A stretch of DNA of 64,000 nucleotides from Candidatus Latescibacterota bacterium (GCA_022819745.1 JAJEGS010000024.1:144183-208182), one strand, 5' to 3'; counted from the first letter of the stretch, positions 15,501 to 23,661 are shown. The notes: generated by a model from the sequence alone, not told the origin. A program made the numbers and translations.

Positions 15501-17184
15501 GATAGGCATTTACACCTCGACCGATCCGGAGGGTGATGCGTTGGGTTGGACGGTGTCGCCTGCGGCCACGTTTTCCATCCGTGGCGGTGCGTTGCGTTTC
15601 AAAAATGCGCCGGACTACGAAAGTGGCACCACGGTCTATACGGCCACGCTTAAGACCTATGATGGGGCGCTGTGGTCGCCGGCCAAGACGGTTACCGTAC
15701 GGGTGACCGATGTGGACGAGGATCCCGTTGTGCCCAAACCGCTCGCCGTGCGCGACCTTGCGAGTCGTGCTACGGGGCAGACCAGCGGCCAAGCAAGCTG
15801 GAAGCCGCCCCGCAACGCGAGTGCCGCCAAAGTCCGCTCCTACCGCTACCGGCTCGATGGCGGCACCATCCAGACCACGACGTCGACCAGTGCTTCCTTT
15901 TCCTCGCTCCAATCGGGTCGCCGCTACTCGGTTGATGTGTGGGCGGTCGGTTCCAGCGGCGCGGGCACGAGTGCCACCACGACCTTCACCACCGAGTCGG
16001 GCGTTGCGCCGGTGTTGGATCCGGTTGGTCCGCTTACCTGTTACGTGGGCGAGTATTGCTCGTTTACGTTTCCGACGGCCCGTAAGGGTACGGCTCCGAT
16101 CACCTACAAGGTGTCTCCGCCGTCGTGGGCGAGGGCTTCGGGTCGCAGCTTTTCTGGTACCGCACCGAGTAGTCCGGGCACGGCTTCGGCGTCGCTGAAT
16201 GCCAGCAATGCCTACGGCACGGATTCAGAAAGCCTGACCATCAACGTGAAAAAGCGTCCGGTGGCCGGGGTTGCGCCGGTGTTGCCAGCGGTCAGCAGCA
16301 TCACCTGCTATGTCGGCGAGTATTGCTCGTTCACGTTTCCGGCGGCGACCAGTGGCACGGCCCCGATTACCTACAAGGTGTCGGCCCCGTCGTGGGCGAG
16401 GGCCTCCGGCCGCAGCTTTTCTGGTACTGCGCCGAGTAGTCCGGGCACGGCTTCGGCGTCGCTGAATGCCAGTAACGCCTACGGCACCGATTCAGAGAGC
16501 CTGACGATCAACGTGAAAAAGCGCGGGTATCCGCCAGTGTTGGCATCGGTCAGTAGCATCACCTGTTATGTGGGTGAGTATTGCTCATTCACGTTTCCGG
16601 CCGCGACCAGCGGCACGGCCCCGATTACCTACAAGGTGTCGGCCCCGTCGTGGGCTAGTGCCTCCGGCCGCAGCTTTTCTGGTACTGCGCCGAGTAGTCC
16701 GGGCACGGCTTCGGCGTCGCTGAATGCCAGTAATGCCTATGGCACCGACTCCGAAAGCCTGACGATCAACGTGAAAAAGCGCGGGTATCCGCCAGTGTTG
16801 GCATCGGTCAGTAGCATCACCTGTTATGTGGGTGAGTATTGCTCATTCACGTTTCCGGCCGCGACCAGCGGTACGTCGCCGATCAGCTATACGGTGTCGG
16901 CCCCATCGTGGGCGAGGGCTTCGGGTCGGGGCTTTTCTGGTACTGCGCCGAGCAGTCCGGGCACGGCTTCGGCGTCGATCAACGCCAGTAATTCCTACGG
17001 CACCGATTCAGAAAGCCTGACGATCAACGTCAAAAAGCGGCTGGCGATGGCACCACGGCACTCGCCTGAATTCAGTCCCGTCCCCGGCGGCCAGTGGCTC
17101 GCCGAGCGCACTAGGCCCCTGTGGAGTAACATGGACGGTGCGCGATACGGATGGCGATACCGACTCCTACGCGCTATCAACTGA
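12544..17184 (+). CDS. Giant secreted zinc metalloprotease with Calx-beta, cadherin-like and Ig-like repeats
   Basis: 1546 residues with a signal peptide (LLAIILLQTLCASAVSA). The catalytic domain has HEIGHLLGLNH at 305-315, the H-E-x2-H-x2-G-x2-H zinc site of metzincin or M6-like peptidases. Then follow an FnIII domain (from about 560), a Calx-beta domain (ending TLLDND), an Ig-like segment, two nearly identical 92-residue cadherin-like repeats, a second FnIII, and four 86-residue Ig-like repeats with CYVGEYC. The last 48 residues look frameshifted. AAGGAGG at 12530-12536 fixes ATG 12544. The sigma-54 promoter at 11594 probably drives it. Likely a surface-bound or released protease-adhesin. 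Confidence 0.85.
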   Translation: MHTKYALLAIILLQTLCASAVSARGSAITGRASLTAGTTSPCTLDVVLVTFRDATAPPPMSRTDCGSATTPEACAYHNYDRPYGDNPGESSIHADSSYTRRDFERLFSGGYDGLPDFVGTNETVGAGHRLPEVFGSVRAYYDSVSNGAFQLHVRIINPADDQGYPRWVELPETKAHYAEIEIDDRNNRLGGGTRGDWFWDDAYTAAQAAVDVWYPDTDEYDLPNDSYDTARRLRHKVLYLYSGATYTARSPAGLLHPQADRVTVNNPTAGFPRGVGYRYVMGEREGWGHNDHDIDEFAGIGTHAHEIGHLLGLNHGDGLWEVATNRYDRDTSYTNDGAANMLGWTLMQGGGEQGPELEDNGYSIGYRSCPNPINPFYLMDLGWLNPSTISESRDNYAIAAGTTHRIDRGGISYLLNRRTTQPFGGRYLAFYDYAGENRADQGLMIWRREIGGEERPILIVADERRYEDARDRQQRPRSPEYFDMLSDPFLGTGNITAVDALIDSVGLRQKTYDSIDGNGNPRGENIDPGRLNLALTNMTYNRATDTITVDIYMAPPGPPTHVTAVVTNEQATLSWHRPAPTDSGPQPPPPSYEYRQSTDGGSTWGAATAVAEGSTDARSQTIALVPDTDYLFEVRAVNPLGSSDWVRPSQRATPQAVLTSVSFGSATYQALEGGDAVPVVVRLSPLPSQPVRIPVQVSADAGTEADDYTVAGLTEGSVSFAAGASEQSFSIKANEDADSDNETVSLSFETLGTVVRATPEATVTLLDNDATVALSSLSPQVGTPLTAELADPSGGITNPRWQWQRRSSPTAKWINAAGVSSQPLPWVSIYLPQAGDVGDQLRATVGYTAADGTSRRAESTATAAVRAAPPSVVNRPPSVPLGPDVVSVAENTTSIGTYISADLDGDALGWTVSPAATFSIRGGALRFKNAPDYESGTTVYTATLQTYDGALWSPAKTVTVRVTDVNERPSAPSGPGVVSVAENTTAIGIYTSTDPEGDALGWTVSPAATFSIRGGALRFKNAPDYESGTTVYTATLKTYDGALWSPAKTVTVRVTDVDEDPVVPKPLAVRDLASRATGQTSGQASWKPPRNASAAKVRSYRYRLDGGTIQTTTSTSASFSSLQSGRRYSVDVWAVGSSGAGTSATTTFTTESGVAPVLDPVGPLTCYVGEYCSFTFPTARKGTAPITYKVSPPSWARASGRSFSGTAPSSPGTASASLNASNAYGTDSESLTINVKKRPVAGVAPVLPAVSSITCYVGEYCSFTFPAATSGTAPITYKVSAPSWARASGRSFSGTAPSSPGTASASLNASNAYGTDSESLTINVKKRGYPPVLASVSSITCYVGEYCSFTFPAATSGTAPITYKVSAPSWASASGRSFSGTAPSSPGTASASLNASNAYGTDSESLTINVKKRGYPPVLASVSSITCYVGEYCSFTFPAATSGTSPISYTVSAPSWARASGRGFSGTAPSSPGTASASINASNSYGTDSESLTINVKKRLAMAPRHSPEFSPVPGGQWLAERTRPLWSNMDGARYGWRYRLLRAIN
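15172..15723 (+). repeat. Two tandem 276-bp cadherin-like repeat units
   Basis: Units 15172-15447 and 15448-15723 are almost identical at the DNA level, especially over GWTVSPAATFSIRGGALRF and the following 40 codons. This points to recent duplication or gene conversion inside the protease gene. Confidence 0.85.
16000..17040 (+). repeat. Four tandem 258-bp Ig-like repeat units
   Basis: Units start at 16000, 16267, 16525 and 16783, with a 9-base linker after the first. Each encodes 86 residues with ITCYVGEYCSFTFP, YKVSAPSWA and LTINVKKR. Units 2-4 differ by few bases, so copy number may vary between strains and may be mis-assembled. Confidence 0.9.
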
Positions 17185-17212
17185 ACATCTAACACCCACG
17201 TACTGAACCCCC

Positions 17213-17244
17213 GGGGCTGGCCTTCGCTGTCGAAGGCCAGCCCC
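17213..17244. other. Strong GC hairpin between the protease gene and the next secreted protein gene
   Basis: GGGGCTGGCCTTCG and CGAAGGCCAGCCCC form a perfect 14-bp stem with a CTGT loop. No T-run follows, so it is not a classic terminator. It could stabilise the upstream mRNA end, reduce read-through or be a REP-like element. Confidence 0.65.
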
Positions 17245-17264
17245 TACCACAAGGAAAACCAACC

Positions 17265-18488
17265 ATGAAAAGGAAGAAAAGGGGCTTGCTGTGGCGGGTG
17301 CTGCCCGGCTTGCTCGCCGCCGGAGCCGCACATGCAGCCGACGACCTGACCGCGAATGACCCGCCGAGGATCGTCGGCCTTGAGAGCGTTTCTTTTGCCG
17401 AAAACAGCTCCGATCCGGTCGCCACCTACACCGCCCGCGACCCCCAAGGCGATGCGATAGCGTGGTCGCTGGCCGGACGCGACGCCGAGGCATTCACCTT
17501 CACCACCAATGCCGAACACCAGACGATGACGCTGTTATTTCGGGCTATCCCCGACTACGAACAACCCGCCGATGTCTCGCCCACCGACAACGACTACCAA
17601 GTGACCGTAGTCGCCACCGACGGCGGCCAACCTGTCTTGGCGACGCCCTATCCGGTGCGCGTACAAGTGGTCGATGTAGCCGAGGCCGACCCCATGCCCG
17701 CGATCTCCGCGCCCGAACAGATGCGCTCCACCACCCAGGCCGAGTATGTGGGTCGGATGGTGTGGGCGGTGATTGACTTCTACAAAGGCGTTGTGAGTTG
17801 GGCCGTGCGCGGGGTGGTTCATCACCTGCGCGATGTGTTCAACGCCAGCAAGCGCGATGCGAATGCGCCGGTGCCAGCAAGCGTGCCGGATGCGCCGGAG
17901 GTATCGGTGTATGCTGGCGCGTGGGCGGCGCTGGAGACGTCGGGGCGGCTGCACGTATCGGTGGGCAAGCCGGCGTCTGATGCGACCGCCTATGAGTACC
18001 AACTCTACGAAGGGGCTGAGCGGCTGTTGGATTGGACCTCTGCGGGGATAGCTGCGGCGGCGGGGGCGGCGTCTTCGTTTTCCGTAGGCGGATTGCGACA
18101 TGGAAAACCGTATGTCGTGGCAGTGCGGGCGATCAACGAAGGAGGCGCGAGCAGTGCGGCGTGGGGCATGGCCACGCCGGGTCGCCTGTTTGCGCCGGAA
18201 GGGTTGCAGGCGGTGGCGGGTGATGGATGGGTGGCATTGGAATGGTCGGCGGCAGCGAGTGAGGGGCCGGTGCTGACGCGCTATGAATGGCGCGGGCGTC
18301 CGGTGTGGGGTGCGTGGTCTGAGTGGGAGCCGGTGGCTGGCGGCGCGGCAGCGCGGAGTCATAGGGTCGAAGGACTGGCAAACGGTGTAACGTATGCGTT
18401 TGAAGTGCGGGCGGCTAATCCGGCGGGCGTGGGAGTGGTCGCGCAGGCGATGGCCGAGCCAGTACCAGCAGAGAACACGCCCCTGTGA
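17265..18488 (+). CDS. Secreted protein with a cadherin-like and two FnIII-like domains
   Basis: 407 residues. A signal peptide (LLWRVLPGLLAAGAAHA) is preceded by a basic start (MKRKKRG). Residues 28-140 are cadherin-like (ISLE-type pattern VSFAENSSDPVATYTARDPQGDAIAWSL). A middle segment contains a hydrophobic stretch (YVGRMVWAVIDFYKGVVSWAVRG) that may be membrane-associated. Two FnIII-like domains follow, with AYEYQLYEG and LTRYEWRGRPVWGAWSEW. The gene follows the protease gene after an 80-base gap with a GC hairpin and probably belongs to the same sigma-54 unit. A 9-bp inverted repeat (18478-18486 with 18516-18524) spans its stop codon. Confidence 0.75.
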   Translation: MKRKKRGLLWRVLPGLLAAGAAHAADDLTANDPPRIVGLESVSFAENSSDPVATYTARDPQGDAIAWSLAGRDAEAFTFTTNAEHQTMTLLFRAIPDYEQPADVSPTDNDYQVTVVATDGGQPVLATPYPVRVQVVDVAEADPMPAISAPEQMRSTTQAEYVGRMVWAVIDFYKGVVSWAVRGVVHHLRDVFNASKRDANAPVPASVPDAPEVSVYAGAWAALETSGRLHVSVGKPASDATAYEYQLYEGAERLLDWTSAGIAAAAGAASSFSVGGLRHGKPYVVAVRAINEGGASSAAWGMATPGRLFAPEGLQAVAGDGWVALEWSAAASEGPVLTRYEWRGRPVWGAWSEWEPVAGGAAARSHRVEGLANGVTYAFEVRAANPAGVGVVAQAMAEPVPAENTPL

Positions 18489-18595
18489 GCGCCCCAGCAA
18501 GCGCAGGCGCAAAATACAGGGGCGCAATGATGCGAATAAGCCGCCGCGTACTAGCACAGGCCGGCGAGAGGAACAAAAAGTTGTGCAAGTGCCTG

Positions 18596-18736
18596 ACTGA
18601 CGTTACTCTCCGTTGTCGTGGGAAAAGAAATTAATGGCCGATGGTTAGTGGTCAGTCTTCGGACGGCCGTCCATCCATTGCCATTCCCGCGCCCGGCCTC
18701 CAAGGGGCCTTGCGACAATGGCTGCGTAACGTCAGT
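18596..18736. repeat. 141-bp element bounded by 11-bp inverted repeats
   Basis: ACTGACGTTAC at 18596-18606 and GTAACGTCAGT at 18726-18736 are exact inverted copies, 119 bases apart, in a 286-base non-coding gap. The interior has no ORF. The layout is MITE-like, but no flanking target duplication is evident. The rest of the gap shows nothing else I can name. Confidence 0.4.
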
Positions 18737-18774
18737 TCCTTTTTAACGTTTCTGAGAAAGCAAAGGTAAATAGC

Positions 18775-19800
18775 ATGGCAGTTAAGACGTGTTTGATGAT
18801 CGGGGCCAGCGGCATGGCCGGTGGTTGGATCGGACGGATGACCGAGCGTCTCGGCGACCGAATTCAGATCGTCGGGCTAGTGGATGTCAACGAGGAAGCG
18901 CTGGCGGCCCAAGGGGCCAAGCTCGGCTTGGGGGGCGAGCAGCTCTTTACCGATTATGAAGAGGCTTGCGCCAAGGTGCAGGCCGATTTCTGCGGCATTG
19001 CCACTCCGCCGCAATTCCACAGCCCGCAGGCCATTGCCGCGCTGGAAGCCGGGATGCCAGTTATTTGCGAGAAGCCGATTGCCGATACCTTAGCAGCGGC
19101 CAAGGCCATGGCCGCCAAGGCCGAGGAGACGGGGTTGCCGTGCGCGATTATCCAGAATTACCGCTACGAGCCCAACAAGCAGGAGGTGGTGCGGATTCGC
19201 GAGGAGGGGCGACTTGGGCGGCTGCAGCACATCTTCGGCCGCTACGCCTGCGACTATCGCGAATACATGTCGTGGGGCAAGGAGTGGCGACACGATATGG
19301 ATTTCAGCCTGCTCTTTGAAGGCTCGGTGCATCACTTCGATATGATGCGCTTTTTAGCCGGGGGGGATTGCGAGGTGTTGCAAGGATTTGGCTGGAACCC
19401 GGCGTGGTCGAGTTTTAAGCACTATTCGAGCGGATTTTATCTGCTGAGAATGGACAATGGAGTACACACGGCGTACGAGGGAAACAGTTCGGCGGCGGGG
19501 ATTACGAGTTGTTGGCACCGCGAGTACTATCGCTTGGAATTCGAGGAAGGAACGGTGGAAATAGGAGCGGGAGACGAGGTGCGAATTTATCGGGTGGGGC
19601 AGGAGGTGGAGGTGTATTCAGCACCGACTATGGAGTGGACAGGACACGATTATTTGTTCAAGGAGTTTGTGGATTGGCTGGAGGGGGGCAAGGCATCGGC
19701 GACGCGGATTGAAGATAATTTGCAGAGTTTCGCGTTGGTGATTGCGGCGATGGAGACGACGGAGGATGGACAGCCCAAGCGAATCGCGGATTATCTGTAA
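18775..19800 (+). CDS. Gfo/Idh/MocA family oxidoreductase
   Basis: 341 residues. The N-terminal NAD(P)-binding loop is MIGASGMAGGWIG. The family EKP motif is present as CEKPIADT near residue 102, followed by the substrate domain with LLFEGSVHHFDMMRFL, where the H-H-x-D pattern supplies the likely catalytic histidine. GCAAAGG precedes the ATG. It stands alone, with a 286-base gap before it and a convergent membrane protein gene after it. It is predicted to oxidise or reduce a sugar or cyclitol; the substrate is not predictable. Confidence 0.9.
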   Translation: MAVKTCLMIGASGMAGGWIGRMTERLGDRIQIVGLVDVNEEALAAQGAKLGLGGEQLFTDYEEACAKVQADFCGIATPPQFHSPQAIAALEAGMPVICEKPIADTLAAAKAMAAKAEETGLPCAIIQNYRYEPNKQEVVRIREEGRLGRLQHIFGRYACDYREYMSWGKEWRHDMDFSLLFEGSVHHFDMMRFLAGGDCEVLQGFGWNPAWSSFKHYSSGFYLLRMDNGVHTAYEGNSSAAGITSCWHREYYRLEFEEGTVEIGAGDEVRIYRVGQEVEVYSAPTMEWTGHDYLFKEFVDWLEGGKASATRIEDNLQSFALVIAAMETTEDGQPKRIADYL

Positions 19801-19884
19801 GGTCTCGGCTTTAGAAACTAAGACGCAGACGTACGGCTCCGGTCGTGCCGTTGCAACTGAACAGGAATCGCGGAAGCGTCTGTC

Positions 19885-20325
19885 CTAGCCGTGGTTGCCG
19901 CCGCGCAGCAGGAACACGCCCATCGCGCCCGTAAGCAGCGGCAGCGTGGCGTCGATGAGAATCCACACGAGGGAGGCCGTATCCGCTCCTACGGCCGTGA
20001 ATTCAGGACTATACAAGATAAACCAGTTCCAGAAGAACATGATGCCCACGCACAGGAAGCCGTAAAACTGGACGTTGGCGGCAACAAACTCGCGCGTGAC
20101 CCCGGCGCTGGATCCTTCGCTGTCAACGCCTTTCTTGCGGGCATAGCCGAAGATCAGGCCCAACACAATGGCTACCGCCATAAACCCATCCAAGGTGGAC
20201 CAAAGCGGGCTGTACGGCTGTTCTTCGCTGGAGACGTGATAGAGCGGTTCTACTACGGTGTGGATTGCGATCGCAACTGCCATCAAGACGAGAAACAGGC
20301 CACAGATTCGCTTGAGCGTATCCAT
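19885..20325 (-). CDS. Small integral membrane protein of unknown function
   Basis: 146 residues with four hydrophobic helices (about 7-24, 45-62, 86-106, 118-140). A short charged loop (YARKKGVDSEGSS) lies between the second and third. I do not recognise a family. GGAAGGAAATT just before the ATG is a good ribosome-binding site, and base use matches the neighbours, so the gene looks real. It is convergent with the oxidoreductase gene at 18775 and lies downstream of the transglutaminase operon in the same direction, with a 52-base gap. Confidence 0.65.
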   Translation of the reverse strand: MDTLKRICGLFLVLMAVAIAIHTVVEPLYHVSSEEQPYSPLWSTLDGFMAVAIVLGLIFGYARKKGVDSEGSSAGVTREFVAANVQFYGFLCVGIMFFWNWFILYSPEFTAVGADTASLVWILIDATLPLLTGAMGVFLLRGGNHG

Positions 20326-20377
20326 AATTTCCTTCCAGGTGATGTGGTTGAATTTCCCCTCAAGTTAAGACTTATAC

Positions 20378-21253
20378 CTATGGTGATTCAATAGGAAAAG
20401 AACGCGTCCGCACATCGACTTCAAGCCGGGTTGCTCCGCCGCCTTGGAGGACGCCGCGCGTCGGCGACACGTCGCGGTAATCGCGCCCTACGGCAATGTG
20501 TACTTTCCCCCCCTCGCCGGCAAAGTTCTGGTTGGTCGGGTCGAAGCCGACCCAGCCAAGCGCTGGCAGCCGGCATTCGACCCAAGCGTGCGTGGCGTTG
20601 CTTGGTGCCTGCTCGCCGGATTGATCGGTTGGGTTTAGGTAGCCCGAGACATAGCGGGTGGGGATGCCCCAGGAGCGCGCTATGGCGATCATGAGATGGG
20701 CGTAGTCTTGGCAGACGCCCCGACCGGTTTCGAGGATGTGCTCGACGGAGGATTCCGCGGTGGTGCTGCCCGGGATGTATTGCAGGCAGTCGTGGAGTGT
20801 GTGCGACAGTTGCATCAGACTTTCGAGCGGGTCGTCTCTAGGCTCGATGCGGTGCCGGGCGACGAACTCGGTGAGTGCGGGCGAAGGGCGCACCAGCGCG
20901 CTCGGGTGTGTGAAGTCCCAATCGGATTCTCTACGGGAGCGGATCTCCTTCCAAGCATCGATGTGCAAGCGCGCGGGGAGCGGTGGGGCGGATGCAACCT
21001 CGACCGTGGAGCGGGTTGTGATCTCCAAGATTTGGTGCATTTGGTGGAGGTCGAGGAGGTGTCGCGTGTTGCCGAAGCAGTCCGTCTCGCGGCTCAGGTT
21101 GGCTGGAGGGGATGTCTCAATCTCAAAGTCGAGGAGTCGCTGCCCGCGGTCCTGGCGCGGCTCCAGACACAGGAGCATCACGCACTGCTGGACTGGGGCC
21201 GTGTAGGAGTAGTGAGAGAGGTGTTCGATTTCGTAGCGGACGGCTCCGGTCAT
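20378..21253 (-). CDS. Transglutaminase-like cysteine protease family protein
   Basis: About 291 residues. An N-terminal beta domain (VRYEIEHLSHYSYTAPVQQ) precedes the transglutaminase core. The catalytic triad is C in GRGVCQDYAHL, H in NATHAWVEC and D in VGFDPTNQ. The frame is open to 21379, but ATG 21253 is chosen because it forms an ATGA overlap with the stop of the alpha-E gene. It is the third gene of a conserved trio with the alpha-E and circularly permuted ATP-grasp proteins, which has been proposed to make and cleave amide-linked peptides. The substrate is unknown. Confidence 0.9.
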   Translation of the reverse strand: MTGAVRYEIEHLSHYSYTAPVQQCVMLLCLEPRQDRGQRLLDFEIETSPPANLSRETDCFGNTRHLLDLHQMHQILEITTRSTVEVASAPPLPARLHIDAWKEIRSRRESDWDFTHPSALVRPSPALTEFVARHRIEPRDDPLESLMQLSHTLHDCLQYIPGSTTAESSVEHILETGRGVCQDYAHLMIAIARSWGIPTRYVSGYLNPTDQSGEQAPSNATHAWVECRLPALGWVGFDPTNQNFAGEGGKVHIAVGRDYRDVSPTRGVLQGGGATRLEVDVRTRSFPIESP

Positions 21254-22224
21254 GGCGTTTGCACCGGAGAATCCTCGATGGCGTAGTCGATATACGCAGT
21301 CATCACGAGTGAGTGGAGTTTGCGGCAGTCGTCGCCCACCTGCGCGAGGACTGCTTCTCGGTCTTCCCGATCCGGCCACTCATAGCGGACCAAGGTGCCG
21401 AGTCGGCCGGCGAGCCGTGCGGCTGCTTCTCCCGCGTGCGAGTTAGGGCGCACGCCGATGGCCGCTAGTTCCGTCGCCAGCGCATCGAGTACGCGGCACA
21501 GCGAGCCGGGCAGCAGGGGATCGGTAACCAGCAGGTCTATCACCCGATCGGGCTGGATTTCGACGCTGTAGTTGCGCTTGTAGGCGTCGAATGCCTTGCA
21601 TGAACGCAACAGGCTCGTCCAGTCCGCATCTGAGGTTTCGCCCTGCGCGTGGCTAGCGGTGCACTGCGCGAGGAGCAAGGAGACTCTAAGCTGGGCGCGT
21701 TCGATGAACCGACCGAGCCGCATGAAGTTCCAGCCCTCGTCGCGGTACATGGTCGATTCGGCCACTCCGGCGAAGGTGTCGATTTCCCGCGAGGTCTCCG
21801 CGTAAAAGCTCTCGGGGGAGACCTTCCAGATATCCTCGATGTCGAGGTCGCGGATGCGCAGCCAAGCCAAGTTCAGGCAAGTCCACATCTCGGCGCTGAT
21901 GCAGTGGCGCACTTGGCGGGCGTTTTCGCGGCCGAGGGCGAAGCAGTTGCGCACTGAATTGGGGTTGTCGCGCTCGAACGTGAGATCGCCCGCTAGGGTG
22001 TAGGAATCGGCCAAGGTGTAGTCGTCGCTGTCGTCGAACGTGAGATTACCCCAAGGCGGCTGCCGCCCTAGGGTAGTGTAGATCCGGCTCCAGCCAAAAT
22101 GGATCTCAGAAACTGGCCGGTCCACCAGCGCTTCCACCTGCAAGTGCAGCAGGCGGCACAGATATTCCGCCCGCGCAAGGTAGCGGCCCATCCAGTACAG
22201 CCCTTGAGCACTGCGCGAGAGCAT
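21250..22224 (-). CDS. Alpha-E domain-containing protein
   Basis: 324 residues, mostly helical. It opens with MLSRSAQGLYWMGRYLARAEY, the usual first helix of the alpha-E family, and has NSVRNCFALGRENARQVR, a conserved later helix. The reaction is unknown. Across bacteria this gene travels with the ATP-grasp and transglutaminase genes found on each side here: its ATG follows the ATP-grasp stop directly (TGAATG) and its stop overlaps the transglutaminase start. Confidence 0.9.
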   Translation of the reverse strand: MLSRSAQGLYWMGRYLARAEYLCRLLHLQVEALVDRPVSEIHFGWSRIYTTLGRQPPWGNLTFDDSDDYTLADSYTLAGDLTFERDNPNSVRNCFALGRENARQVRHCISAEMWTCLNLAWLRIRDLDIEDIWKVSPESFYAETSREIDTFAGVAESTMYRDEGWNFMRLGRFIERAQLRVSLLLAQCTASHAQGETSDADWTSLLRSCKAFDAYKRNYSVEIQPDRVIDLLVTDPLLPGSLCRVLDALATELAAIGVRPNSHAGEAAARLAGRLGTLVRYEWPDREDREAVLAQVGDDCRKLHSLVMTAYIDYAIEDSPVQTP

Positions 22225-23661
22225 TCAGTCCTCCAGTACCCAGAGGTCTTTGCCGCCTCCACCTTGGCTGGAATTGACCACGAGACTACCTCGGCGCAGT
22301 GCCACGCGGCAGAAGGCTCCGGGTACGATGCGGGTCTCGCGGCCGTGGAGGACAAAAGGACGCAGATCAACGTGACGCGGCTCGGCGCGGCCCTCAATGA
22401 AGCAGGGTGCGCTGGACAGCGAGAGGACCGGCTGAGAAATAAAATCGGCTGGGTCGGCGCGAAGCTCTTCGGCGTAGGCTGCGCGCTCGGCGGGCGTTGC
22501 GTGCGGGCCGATGAGCATGCCGTAGCCGCCGGATTCGCCGACGCGCTTTACTACTAGGTTTTCGAGGTTGTCGAGGGTGTACTCTAGGTCCTCTGGCCGT
22601 CGGCATAGGTGGGTCGGCACATTGGCGAGGATTGGTTCTTCGCCTAGGTAGTAGCGGATCATGTCGGGAACGTACGCATAGACGCTTTTGTCGTCGGCCA
22701 CGCCCGTTCCCGGTGCGTTTGCCAAGGCCACATTTCCGAGCTTAAAGGCGTGCAGCAGCCCAGGCACCCCGAGCAGGGAGTCCGGGCGGAAGACGAGGGG
22801 GTCGAGGAAGTCGTCATCTACCCGGCGGTAGATCACATCGACGCGCCGCAGTCCCTTGGTGGTGCGCATGTACACGAAGCCGTCGTTGACTAGCAGGTCG
22901 CGGCCTTCCACGAGTGATGCGCCAATTTCATACGCCAAGAACATGTGTTCGTAAAAGGCCGAGTTATAGACTCCGGGCGTCAGGAGGACGATGCAGGGGT
23001 CGGTGCATCCCTCGGGGGCGAGGTCGCGCAAGGTCTGGAGTAGCACCTGACCGTAGTGCTCTACCTCGCGCACTCGGCAGCTCCGGTAGAGGCGGCGCAA
23101 GCTGGTTTTGACCACCTTGCGGTTGGCGATCATATAGGACACGCCCGAGGGCACGCGCAGGTTGTCTTCAAGCACCACGAAGCCGTCGTCGAGGGTGCGC
23201 ACTAGATCGGTGCCGCAGACGGCGACCCACGTGCCGTGGGGGACGGAGACGCCGCGCATCTCAATGCGGTATTGGGGACAGCCGCGCACTACGTCGGCCG
23301 GGATCACGCCATCGGCGATGATGCGGGCTTCGCCGTACACGTCCTCTAGGAAGCGGTTCAGGGCACCAATGCGCTGGGTTAGGCCGCTTTCGAGATGCCG
23401 CCATTCGGCAGCCGAGAGGAGCCGGGGCACGCAGTCGATGGGAATGATGCGCTCGTCGGCCTCGTCGTCGCCATAGACGGTGAAGGTGATGCCTTCGGTG
23501 GAGAAAGAGTGCGTTACGCGTTCTTGGATTGCGTTGAGTTCTTCGTCGGAAAGCCGGCACAGTGTGTCGTATAACTCGCGGCAGTGCTCGCGGGGCGTGC
23601 CGTCGGGCAGAAACATCTCATCGTAAATCGCGGCATTGAGATCGTAGGCGTCGAAGTGCAT
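22225..23661 (-). CDS. Circularly permuted type 2 ATP-grasp protein
   Basis: About 478 residues. It is predicted to ligate a carboxylate to an amine using ATP. Motifs include RVTHSFSTEGITFTVYG, the conserved FNRFLEDVYGEARI-type segment (LNRFLEDVYGEARII here), VVCVCGTDLVRT-like (VAVCGTDLVRT), VVLEDNLRVPSGVSYM and VVKRVGESGGYGMLIGP. ATG 23661 is preferred over the longer frame (23751) because GGAGAG lies seven bases upstream. It is the first gene of the trio. The 226 bases before it, up to the enolase-superfamily gene, hold an AT-rich patch (23757-23780) that could be the promoter. Confidence 0.9.
   Translation of the reverse strand: MHFDAYDLNAAIYDEMFLPDGTPREHCRELYDTLCRLSDEELNAIQERVTHSFSTEGITFTVYGDDEADERIIPIDCVPRLLSAAEWRHLESGLTQRIGALNRFLEDVYGEARIIADGVIPADVVRGCPQYRIEMRGVSVPHGTWVAVCGTDLVRTLDDGFVVLEDNLRVPSGVSYMIANRKVVKTSLRRLYRSCRVREVEHYGQVLLQTLRDLAPEGCTDPCIVLLTPGVYNSAFYEHMFLAYEIGASLVEGRDLLVNDGFVYMRTTKGLRRVDVIYRRVDDDFLDPLVFRPDSLLGVPGLLHAFKLGNVALANAPGTGVADDKSVYAYVPDMIRYYLGEEPILANVPTHLCRRPEDLEYTLDNLENLVVKRVGESGGYGMLIGPHATPAERAAYAEELRADPADFISQPVLSLSSAPCFIEGRAEPRHVDLRPFVLHGRETRIVPGAFCRVALRRGSLVVNSSQGGGGKDLWVLED

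Noticed and set aside
14896..15912. 338-codon minus-strand frame over the protease repeats
   Set aside because: It mirrors the two cadherin-like repeats and has a biased Arg/His composition, so it is a shadow of the plus-strand gene.
16000..17040. Repeats read as a CRISPR-like array
   Set aside because: The units are 258 bp, coding and in frame. There are no short repeats with unique spacers.
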